Shown: positions 25,345 through 32,158 of the stretch, in pieces
How positions within the stretch are numbered: the first letter of the stretch is position 1
Layout of the letters: the number at the start of each line of letters is the position of its first letter
DNA from: Candidatus Gastranaerophilales bacterium
GTDB taxonomy: Bacteria; Cyanobacteriota; Vampirovibrionia; Gastranaerophilales; Gastranaerophilaceae
DNA length: 40,172 nucleotides
Reading direction: 5' to 3'
Assembly: GCA_944325005.1 (NCBI GenBank)
Contig: CALUYO010000003.1
Location: forward strand, 184,615-224,786
Made by a program: the position numbers and the translations under genes
Notes under the pieces: model-generated
Told to the model about the DNA's origin: nothing
Database searches by the model: none
What the model saw: the letters and a program-made list of their open reading frames with translations, nothing else

Positions 25345-25373
25345 TTGAAAATATTTAAACAGTCTGCTATAAT
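25345..25373 (+). promoter_or_regulatory. promoter of pilin-like copy 2, inside the preceding terminator
   Basis: TTGAAA (25345-25350), exactly 17 bases, TATAAT (25368-25373). The -10 lies at the left-arm/loop junction of the upstream terminator. Transcription would start near 25380, about 32 bases before the ATG, so the new transcript lacks the left arm and escapes termination. Confidence 0.6.
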
Positions 25374-25396
25374 TATATATAAGCAGACTGTTTTTT
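25357..25396 (+). terminator. intrinsic terminator of the pentapeptide-repeat gene
   Basis: AAACAGTCTGCT (25357-25368) pairs with AGCAGACTGTTT (25382-25393), then a T6 run. The ribosome site of pilin copy 2 begins only about 4 bases further on. Confidence 0.82.
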
Positions 25397-25399
25397 AGA

Positions 25400-25590
25400 A
25401 AGGAGCATATTATGAAAAGAATGTTAATTAATGTAACTCGGGGGGGGGGCGTTTTTTAGCTCCTCTTAAAGCCTTTACGTTAGCTGAAGTTTTGGTTACA
25501 CTTGGAATTATCGGAGTAGTTTCCGCAATGACCGTTCCGACTTTGATGCAAAATCATCAAAAGAAAACTTATGTAACGCAGCTGCATAAG
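25400..25590 (+). repeat. 5' cassette shared by the two pilin-like genes (copy 2)
   Basis: 191 bases aligned to 8469-8660 with three substitutions (T/A, T/G, C/G) and one missing G. Conservation includes third codon positions, so it is far higher than in the rest of the two genes. Confidence 0.9.
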
Positions 25591-26118
25591 GTTTACAATA
25601 TTATATCTCAGGCTGTAATGCAGTTTGTTACGGATAGAAATGCTATAAATATAAAAGAGGCAGGAATTTCATCTTTGGATGATGTTGATTCATGGGTAAA
25701 AACATATTTTAAAGTTATTCAGGACTGTGGGACTGACGGTAGCGATTGTTTTCCTATCGGAGAGTATAAAAAAATGGATGGTACTTCCATGGCTCTTTTT
25801 ACTCGTAAAGATGCAAGATATTATGTTCTGGCAGATGGAACTGCTGTAGCATTTATTTATCAAGCCAACGGTATTCAGGTAAATTTGGATATCAATGGTA
25901 AAAAAGGCCCGAATATTATTGGAAGAGATACATTTCCTATGATGATATACAATGACGGAACTGTTGATGATTCTAACGGACCCCAGACACCGCCCCCTTA
26001 TACCGATGAGCAAAGGGAAGAGGCTTTTAATACATATTGTAATAATGGCGGTGATACAACTACATGGTGGGGATGTACCGGAAAAATTATCAGTGATGGC
26101 TGGGAGATGACTTATTAA
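25412..26118 (+). CDS. type IV pilin-like protein, frame interrupted by a 10-base G tract (copy 2, OFF)
   Basis: The ATG with AAAGGAG at 25412 is identical to copy 1, but ten Gs (25440-25449) shift the frame and a TAG at 25457-25459 ends translation after 15 residues. The remaining 208-codon frame (to 26118) is intact, with no other damage: it keeps GPNIIGRDTF, FKVIQDCGT and the end CTGKIISDGWEMTY. A TTG at 25492 could restart it, but that product would lack F+1 and E+5 of the prepilin site, so it is not a plausible pilin. One added G restores the gene. Best read as a phase-OFF allele; a sequencing error is the alternative. Confidence 0.85.
25440..25449 (+). repeat. poly-G tract, 10 bases (pilin copy 2)
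   Basis: A G10 run at the same codon position as the G11 of copy 1. It puts FTLAEV out of frame with the ATG. Confidence 0.9.
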
Positions 26119-26130
26119 TAATATATAATC

Positions 26131-26158
26131 TTGACTTGCCCCTTTGAGCACGTACAAT
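26131..26158 (+). promoter_or_regulatory. promoter of the Fe-S scaffold/GGGtGRT pair
   Basis: TTGACT (26131-26136), 16-base spacer, TACAAT (26153-26158); ATG 33 bases later with GAAGGGAG between. Confidence 0.55.
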
Positions 26159-26191
26159 AATTTTGTATATAACCGAAGGGAGTATAGAAAA

Positions 26192-26896
26192 ATGTTGGAT
26201 CGTATACAAGTTACAAAAGAAGTAGAAGAAATGTGCTGCGTAAAACGCGGTGTTAAAGGCGAGCCTGCTCCTATCCCTCAAGAAGGTGATTGGACAAAAG
26301 TTAAAGAAATTAAAGAAATTTCAGGCTTGACTCATGGCTGCGGATGCTGCGCACCACAGCAAGGTACTTGCAAATTAACTCTTAATGTTAAAGATGGTAT
26401 TATTCAGGAAGCACTGGTTGAAACTATCGGATGTTCAGGCATGACCCACTCTGCTGCTATGGCTGGTGAAATCCTTCCCGGTAAAACAATTCTTGAAGCA
26501 TTGAATACTGACCTTGTTTGCGACGCAATTAACGTTGCAATGAGAGAATTGTTCCTCCAAATCGTTTACGGCAGAACTCAGACTGCTTTCTCTGATAACG
26601 GATTACCTGTCGGTGCTGGACTTGAAGATTTAGGAAAAGGCCTGCGTTCACAGGTTGGTACTATTTACTCAACAAAACAAAAAGGACCAAGATATCTTGA
26701 ACTTGCAGAAGGATATGTTCTTGAATTAGGTCTTGATAAAAATGATGAAATCATCGGATATAAATTCGTTCACATGGGCAAATTTATGGATGCTGTTAAA
26801 AAAGGCATGGATCCGAAAGAAGCTCTTGAAAAATTCACAAGCACTTACGGCAGATTTGCTGAAGCTGTGAAAAAAATTGACCCGAGAGTTGAGTAG
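26192..26896 (+). CDS. iron-sulfur cluster scaffold-like protein (NifU-like, GGGtGRT-associated)
   Basis: 234 residues from the ATG after GAAGGGAG; an in-frame start at 26144 would lie within the promoter. Many cysteines: C15-C16, CGCC (50-53), C60, GCSGMTHSAAM (C81) and C110. The GCSGMT..AAMAGE segment resembles the IscU/NifU scaffold helix entry. It is paired with the GGGtGRT gene 97 bases downstream, a combination known from many anaerobes. Presumed to build or carry an Fe-S cluster; the partner process is unknown. Codon bias suggests good expression. Confidence 0.82.
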   Translation: MLDRIQVTKEVEEMCCVKRGVKGEPAPIPQEGDWTKVKEIKEISGLTHGCGCCAPQQGTCKLTLNVKDGIIQEALVETIGCSGMTHSAAMAGEILPGKTILEALNTDLVCDAINVAMRELFLQIVYGRTQTAFSDNGLPVGAGLEDLGKGLRSQVGTIYSTKQKGPRYLELAEGYVLELGLDKNDEIIGYKFVHMGKFMDAVKKGMDPKEALEKFTSTYGRFAEAVKKIDPRVE

Positions 26897-26899
26897 TAA

Positions 26900-26957
26900 A
26901 GGAGATTCCGAAATAAATTCGGAATGACGTGTCATCCTGAACTAGTTTCAGGATTTC
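26900..26957. repeat. double-hairpin dispersed repeat (RHSE[FL]xSES type) inside an operon
   Basis: Two adjacent imperfect palindromes: ATTCCGAA-5-TTCGGAAT (26905-26925) and ATCCTGAA-5-TTCAGGAT (26934-26954), joined by ATGACGTGTCAT. Translated leftward the element reads RHSEFISES, a peptide known from small dispersed palindromic repeats in many unrelated bacterial genomes. AGTAA flanks both sides, perhaps by chance. Confidence 0.7.
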
Positions 26958-26993
26958 AGTAATAAAATATAAAAAAATTAAGAGGAAAATAAT

Positions 26994-27998
26994 ATGACAG
27001 TAAAATTTGAAGGACAAGACAGACGTCAAGCAAAATTAAATAAACTTTTGCCTGAATACGGCTTCAAATCTTTGGAAGAAGCTCAGGAATTGTGTAAATC
27101 AAACGGCATTGACGTTGAAGCTATTGTTAAAGGAATTCAGCCTATTGCGTTTGAAAACGCTGTTTGGGCTTATACATTAGGTGCAGCTATTGCCCTTAAA
27201 AAACAGGCTAAAGATGCCGCAGAAGCTGCAAGCTTAATCGGTGAAGGCTTACAGGCTTTCTGTGTCCCCGGTTCTGTAGGTGATACAAGAAAAGTTGGTA
27301 TCGGCCACGGTAACCTTGCTGCTATGCTTTTGAGAGAAGAAACTCAATGTTTCTGCTTCCTTGCTGGTCACGAATCATTTGCGGCTGCTGAGGGTGCAAT
27401 AGGTATTGCACGAAATGCTAACAAAGTTAGAAAAAATCCTTTGAGAGTTATCTTAAACGGTTTAGGTAAAGATGCAGCTTATGTAATCTCAAGAATTAAC
27501 GGTTTTACATCTGTTGAAACTAAATATGATTACAAAACAGGTGAATTAAAAGTTGTTAAAGAACAGAGATTTTCAGAAGGTGAAAGAGGCGAAATCAGAT
27601 GCTACGGTGCTGATGATGTATCAGAAGGTGTTGCTATCATGATTAAAGAAGGGGTTGACGTTTCTATTACAGGTAACTCAACTAACCCGACCCGTTTCCA
27701 ACACCCTGTAGCAGGTACTTACAAAAAATGGTGCTGGGAAAACGGCAGAAAATACTTCTCAGTTGCATCAGGCGGCGGTACAGGAAGAACATTACACCCT
27801 GATAACGTAGCAGCAGGTCCTGCTTCTTACGGTATGACAGATACTATGGGAAGAATGCATGGTGATGCTCAATTTGCAGGATCATCATCAGTTCCTGCAC
27901 ACGTAGAAATGATGGGTATTATCGGTATGGGTAACAACCCGATGGTAGGTGCAACTGTTGCAGTTGCAGTTGCTGTTGACCAGGCTTTACGTAAATAG
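26994..27998 (+). CDS. GGGtGRT protein
   Basis: 334 residues. Contains the family-naming loop SGGGTGRTLHPDN (260-266 core), VGIGHGNLAAMLL, FLAGHESFAAAEGAIGIAR and ITGNSTNPTRFQHP. Conserved His, Cys and Gly-rich loops suggest an enzyme or cofactor-binding protein, but no reaction is established for the family. The upstream gene is its usual Fe-S-scaffold-like partner. GAGG precedes the ATG. Codon choice resembles dnaK, suggesting high expression. Confidence 0.9.
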   Translation: MTVKFEGQDRRQAKLNKLLPEYGFKSLEEAQELCKSNGIDVEAIVKGIQPIAFENAVWAYTLGAAIALKKQAKDAAEAASLIGEGLQAFCVPGSVGDTRKVGIGHGNLAAMLLREETQCFCFLAGHESFAAAEGAIGIARNANKVRKNPLRVILNGLGKDAAYVISRINGFTSVETKYDYKTGELKVVKEQRFSEGERGEIRCYGADDVSEGVAIMIKEGVDVSITGNSTNPTRFQHPVAGTYKKWCWENGRKYFSVASGGGTGRTLHPDNVAAGPASYGMTDTMGRMHGDAQFAGSSSVPAHVEMMGIIGMGNNPMVGATVAVAVAVDQALRK

Positions 27999-28019
27999 CT
28001 TAAATTGCAAAATAAAATA

Positions 28020-28056
28020 AACAAAACGGCTTCTTATTAATAGAGGCCGTTTTGTT
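28020..28056. terminator. bidirectional terminator after the GGGtGRT gene
   Basis: AACAAAACGGCTTCT pairs with AGAGGCCGTTTTGTT (one G-T pair). It overlaps the stop of the convergent small gene. Confidence 0.8.
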
Positions 28057-28252
28057 CTTCTTCTAATTCTTCTTGTTGAGTTTCGCCTTTTGCTTTGCAG
28101 TAATCAAGCATTAATTGAAAATAAGATACAACTTGCATTCTCGCCCACGTTTCACAAATTGATTCAATTTGATATTTAAATTCAGTGGACATGTTTTCCA
28201 TAATTGCCATGCTTTTGTTTCTCATTTCTTTTTCTAAAATTTCTTCTAGCAT
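28037..28252 (-). CDS. small acidic helical protein (71 aa), divergent from an XRE regulator
   Basis: Nearly all-helical, with an acidic glutamine-rich tail (GETQQEELEEEQNG). GGAGG lies 6 bases before ATG, and a near-consensus promoter TTGACA-17-TATACT lies upstream, overlapped by GTATAC sites. No family recognised. Divergence from the XRE gene suggests it is that regulator's target. Confidence 0.68.
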   Translation of the reverse strand: MLEEILEKEMRNKSMAIMENMSTEFKYQIESICETWARMQVVSYFQLMLDYCKAKGETQQEELEEEQNGLY

Positions 28253-28262
28253 ATTAACCTCC

Positions 28263-28320
28263 GTATACTACTAATATTATTAGTATACTCTCTGTAAATT
28301 CGTTTGTCAAGTAGTATACT
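28263..28320. promoter_or_regulatory. divergent control region with three GTATAC operator-like sites
   Basis: GTATAC at 28263-28268, 28283-28288 and 28314-28319 (the last two within the palindrome AGTATACT), spaced 20 and 31 bases, close to two and three helical turns. The leftward promoter is TTGACA (28310-28305), 17 bases, TATACT (28287-28282). The middle site covers its -10, one lies past the start point, and one lies just upstream of the -35. Confidence 0.6.
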
Positions 28321-28329
28321 AACAATATA

Positions 28330-28554
28330 ATGAGTAAAGTAGATACAGTAACGTATAAATTTGCTATGAAATTAAAAATAGAAAGGCTCAAAAAAGACCT
28401 TTCTCAAGAGAAGCTTGCAGAGTTAGCAAATATTAGCTCAAGTTCAATAAGTTTAATTGAACGCGGTGTTCAATCACCTACTGTTGAAACTGTCGGGGCA
28501 ATTGCTAAGGCTCTGGATATTGAACTTTGCAAACTCTTTATTTTCGATATTTAA
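28330..28554 (+). CDS. XRE-family (Cro/CI-type) transcriptional regulator
   Basis: 74 residues, a single helix-turn-helix: LKIERLKKDLSQEKLAELANISSSSISLIERGVQSPTVETVGAIAKAL. No other domain, so it is a minimal repressor-type protein. The start ATG has no ribosome site and sits next to -10-like words (TATACT, TATAAT). It likely binds the GTATAC sites in the shared intergenic region. The last 4 bases overlap the convergent ATPase gene. Confidence 0.9.
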   Translation: MSKVDTVTYKFAMKLKIERLKKDLSQEKLAELANISSSSISLIERGVQSPTVETVGAIAKALDIELCKLFIFDI

Positions 28555-31523
28555 TTTTGTAATTTTATATTATTCATACTGCAAAATGATTTCAAGACAT
28601 TTTTTGCTTTTTGTAAATCCGTATTAACGCTTTTATTTTTTGTTATTTCCTTAATAATTTTTTCAGCTTCATCGTACATTTTTTTTGCGCCCAGAAGATA
28701 ATTTTCTCTTTGCGGAGAATTTATCAGACCGATTTCCTGGAAATATTTGCCGTAAAGAATATAAAGTCTTGATAAAATATCATTCATGTTGAATTTTTTA
28801 GCTGTAAGTATGGCAGTTTCAAGCTGCATTTTTGCGGTATCAAAATCAGATAATGTAATTGCACATTTTACGATTATCATTCTTAAAAGCACGGCAAAGA
28901 AGTAATTGTCAATTTTCGGATTTTGTGCAACTTCAAGTGCCTGTTCCGCAATTTCACGGGCATTTTGCGGGCCTTCAGTTATCAAAGTGGCATCCGCAAT
29001 TAAAAACCAGGTCAAAAGTGCACCCAGCGCCATTTTTTCTTTTGCAAAATATGCAATCTGATCGTTATAAATTTCCATTGCCTGTTTTGTATTGTTGTTG
29101 TCTTTAAATACTTTGCCGAGCAGGGTTTTCAGTATATTTTTTGTGAAGTTATCTCCGTTGTTATTTGCAAACGTAACCACCTGGAATAAATCTTCCTGAA
29201 CTCCTTCATAACGTTTTCTAAAGAAATTATTTATTATGTTAATAAAATTCCATCTTAAAATAGTTTCATTATCCATAACGTTTTCGCGGTATAATTTTAG
29301 AACCTCTTCCAGCATTTGTTCTGAAGCTTTATAATTACCTTTCATTGTATTTGCGAACGCAAGTGTTAACTTACATTTGCAGATAAATAAATTGTCCTGA
29401 AGCTGATTTCGGTCAATAATATCAAATAGTATTGTCAATATTTCAAACGATCTGTCATTCCCCTGTATCACAAGAGCATTTGCCAGTATAAGATATGTCT
29501 TAAGCCAGGTTTCATACATAAATCCCAGTCGGGGATCGCTTACATTCTGCTTCTTGCTGAAATACTGGTCAAGCACAGGCATAATTTCATTGTCAATCAT
29601 ATTTATAATCTGACCGCAGTTACCTATATTTAAAAGAGCATTAAGTTTGGTAGTTTTTAGCAGAGCAATTTCCAGTATATCTTCCGGTTTAACTTTTTTA
29701 AGTACGGAATCAACACATTCAACTTCGCCGAAATAATTTCCTGTTTTTCTGCAGCAGGATGCCAGATATGCAAGAAGTTCTATTTCTTTTGGGCTGTCAC
29801 CTACTGCCTGTGCATTTGATATTGCATCCGGAAGGTATTCAATAGCTTCAACCGGATTTGAATTTGCAAGGAGTTTCCCGAGTCGTTCAGATATGTTATA
29901 TCTTATTTTAAGTGTCTGTGTCTCATCAAATTCGTTTATAAGTGCCATAGATTGTTTTTGGGAAATTGCATAAAGGTTTAAATCGCCTACATATGCTGCT
30001 AACTTTGTATTTTTAGTCCAGATATCTAGTGCAAGTTCAGGTTGTTTAAGATTTTGTGCAATAATTCCGAGGATTGCGTGGGAATTCAATGTGAATCCGG
30101 CAAGATATTCAAATATTTTTTTATTAATTTTATTATAATTAATATCATTTTTTGCGGTTTTTATAATTGTTTCCCACAGCGTCAGAGAACTGAATTCACA
30201 GTATATTTCATTTACAGGGGTAATGTAATCCATTTTTTTCAAATAAATCATTACATCTCTGAAAGTTTTGTCAGTCATCCCGAAGATTTCTTTGACAAGA
30301 TTCATATTAATCTTGTCGCCTATAACTGCAGAACCAAGCAAAATATCATAAGCTGTCGGGTTCAAATGCGAGAGCAGTGCAAGTCTGAACTCAAGAAGTC
30401 CTGAAAAATTTGTCGCAAGTTCAAATTCCTGTCCGCTAAGCTGACATTCAAAACATAGATCCAGGGCATGGTTAATATATGAAGGGTTCCCGCGGCTGAT
30501 TTTGTATATCTCAAATAATTCGTCTTTATTGAGCTGTGGAAGGCCTTGAATTTTGTTATTTTTTTGCTCTATAAGAGTATTAATCTGCTTGAATTCCAGA
30601 GGCGCAATACCCACGTCAAGATAAATATTTTCATCTTTATTTGATGGGAAGTAGAAATATCCCTTAGCCGGTTTGGCTTCATTATAAATGAGCAGGAATT
30701 TTAAATCATTCCAGACAATATCTTTTTTTATATAGCGGCTTATAAATTCATAAGAAAATCCGTCAATAAAATCAAAGTTATCAATGACTATTACAAATTT
30801 ATTGTTTTGTGTTATTTTATCAAAAATTTTATTTAAAAAGTCGAATGTCCTGTTTTTTGCAGAAACAATTTCTTCGAATGTCCCTTCCTGATGCGGGTAT
30901 AAGAAATTTATAATGTCAAATATTTCATTGTTATTAAGTTCCGGAAATTCGTTCTTAAAATACTTAGAAGCATCTTTTTTGAACTGCAGATTATTAAGGC
31001 AAAAGTTAGGAAGGTTAAATATATTAAGCAGAATATCCTGAATAAGTCCGCCAGGGGTAAGCTGTGTTATTGGTGTACATTTACCGTAAAGCCATGAATA
31101 ATTTTTATGATTCAGGTCATGCATAATTGCTTTCAGAACAAGACTTTTTCCTATACCTTTTTCTCCGCTAAGCGAAAATATTTTTTTATCAGCAGAAAGC
31201 AGGCCTTTTATCAGGATATTTTTTGCGCTCTGTTGTGATATAAGATTGGCAGGGTATTCAAGTTTAATTTCTTCCTCATCGGTTTGCGGTGAGTGTTGTT
31301 TAAATAAATATCCGCACTTGCGGCATTTTTCAGAGTTAGGAAGATTTATGCTGCCGCAGTTAGGGCAGGATTTTAGTATCTCTTTGCCGCATTTTTTGCA
31401 GGTAAAGTCAAAAATAGAATTAACAGTGCCGCAATTTTTACAGATTAAGCCTGTACGAGCCTTACAATAAGGACATTTAAGCGCATTGTCAGGAATTGTT
31501 TTTTTGCATATGGGACATTTCAT
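28551..31523 (-). CDS. zinc-ribbon / AAA+-type ATPase / helical-repeat protein
   Basis: 990 residues. Six CxxC knuckles (C3/C6, C17/C20, C28/C31, C42/C45, C53/C56, C67/C70) make three zinc ribbons. An NTPase follows: Walker A GEKGIGKS (120-127) and Walker B KFVIVIDNFDFID near 235. Then a winged-helix-like region, and from about 500 to the end TPR-like helices. This is the plan of STAND-type signalling ATPases, where repeats sense and the NTPase oligomerises. Third gene of a leftward cluster with a sigma-like factor and a large membrane protein, 13 bases from the former. Cytoplasmic. Target unknown. Confidence 0.85.
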   Translation of the reverse strand: MKCPICKKTIPDNALKCPYCKARTGLICKNCGTVNSIFDFTCKKCGKEILKSCPNCGSINLPNSEKCRKCGYLFKQHSPQTDEEEIKLEYPANLISQQSAKNILIKGLLSADKKIFSLSGEKGIGKSLVLKAIMHDLNHKNYSWLYGKCTPITQLTPGGLIQDILLNIFNLPNFCLNNLQFKKDASKYFKNEFPELNNNEIFDIINFLYPHQEGTFEEIVSAKNRTFDFLNKIFDKITQNNKFVIVIDNFDFIDGFSYEFISRYIKKDIVWNDLKFLLIYNEAKPAKGYFYFPSNKDENIYLDVGIAPLEFKQINTLIEQKNNKIQGLPQLNKDELFEIYKISRGNPSYINHALDLCFECQLSGQEFELATNFSGLLEFRLALLSHLNPTAYDILLGSAVIGDKINMNLVKEIFGMTDKTFRDVMIYLKKMDYITPVNEIYCEFSSLTLWETIIKTAKNDINYNKINKKIFEYLAGFTLNSHAILGIIAQNLKQPELALDIWTKNTKLAAYVGDLNLYAISQKQSMALINEFDETQTLKIRYNISERLGKLLANSNPVEAIEYLPDAISNAQAVGDSPKEIELLAYLASCCRKTGNYFGEVECVDSVLKKVKPEDILEIALLKTTKLNALLNIGNCGQIINMIDNEIMPVLDQYFSKKQNVSDPRLGFMYETWLKTYLILANALVIQGNDRSFEILTILFDIIDRNQLQDNLFICKCKLTLAFANTMKGNYKASEQMLEEVLKLYRENVMDNETILRWNFINIINNFFRKRYEGVQEDLFQVVTFANNNGDNFTKNILKTLLGKVFKDNNNTKQAMEIYNDQIAYFAKEKMALGALLTWFLIADATLITEGPQNAREIAEQALEVAQNPKIDNYFFAVLLRMIIVKCAITLSDFDTAKMQLETAILTAKKFNMNDILSRLYILYGKYFQEIGLINSPQRENYLLGAKKMYDEAEKIIKEITKNKSVNTDLQKAKNVLKSFCSMNNIKLQN

Positions 31524-31536
31524 TATATTAAAAATC

Positions 31537-32124
31537 CTAATTGAATGCTTGTTTAACTTTTTCCATAAGCTTAAACAATCGTTTAGAAACTTCAGATTGA
31601 GATAGATTTAATTCTTCAGCAATTTCTTTTTGAGTCATCCCTTTTTCATATCGTAAATCATAGAGTTTTAAATAGTTTTTATCAGGATTACTCTCATGTA
31701 CTTCATAGACCGTATCAACAATAATTTGCAAAATATCTTTTTTTATTGCCAGATCTTCCGGAGTATCCTTAATATCAACAGGTTCATATACAACTTTAAT
31801 ATTTGAATAATCCGGAACGCTTGTTTGAACTGCGGTATCCAGAGAAACATCTTTTGTGGACATATAGCCGCTTTTTGTACGTCTTAGGCGGCCTTCATTT
31901 TTCAGTACATTAAGGATAGAAGTCGTTGCAATTTTTCTCAAATATGCTTCCAGTGTGGCATCAGAGCTGACAGTTTTAACTATTAAAAACGAACGTTTAC
32001 AGGTTTCGTTAAAAAAGTCATCATATAAATCTTCGTTATTAACGAATTTTCTATCACTTTTTATAATTTTTTCTATTAAATCTATTTTATCTTGAGCTAA
32101 TTCCACGTTTGTTTCCTTGTACAT
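31537..32124 (-). CDS. sigma-70-like RNA polymerase sigma factor (region 4 clear)
   Basis: 195 residues. Residues about 145-190 (LRYEKGMTQKEIAEELNLSQSEVSKRLFKLMEKVKQAF) form a sigma region 4 helix-turn-helix. The N-terminal part (EDLYDDFFNETCKRSFLIVK, ATLEAYLRKIATTSILNVLKNEGR) is consistent with region 2, but divergent. No anti-sigma gene is obvious. Its ATG has no ribosome site and sits 5 bases after TGATATAAT, so it can be made from its own leaderless transcript as well as from the operon. It could direct polymerase to a special regulon. Confidence 0.75.
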   Translation of the reverse strand: MYKETNVELAQDKIDLIEKIIKSDRKFVNNEDLYDDFFNETCKRSFLIVKTVSSDATLEAYLRKIATTSILNVLKNEGRLRRTKSGYMSTKDVSLDTAVQTSVPDYSNIKVVYEPVDIKDTPEDLAIKKDILQIIVDTVYEVHESNPDKNYLKLYDLRYEKGMTQKEIAEELNLSQSEVSKRLFKLMEKVKQAFN

Positions 32125-32129
32125 ACAAC

Positions 32130-32158
32130 ATTATATCATAATTAAAAATATATGATAA
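32130..32158 (-). promoter_or_regulatory. internal promoter of the sigma-like gene, leaderless
   Basis: Minus strand TTATCA (32158-32153), 17-base spacer ending TGA, TATAAT (32135-32130), 5 bases before the ATG at 32124. It overlaps the stop of the upstream gene. Confidence 0.5.

Noticed and set aside
25492..26118. Separate pilin gene starting at a TTG
   Set aside because: That start lacks a ribosome site and would remove the prepilin cleavage site and E+5. The shared upstream ATG and leader show it is the body of a frameshifted gene.
28037..28554. Classical toxin-antitoxin pair
   Set aside because: The genes are divergent, not in tandem, and the 71-residue partner shows no RelE/HigB-type features; a repressor-target arrangement fits better.
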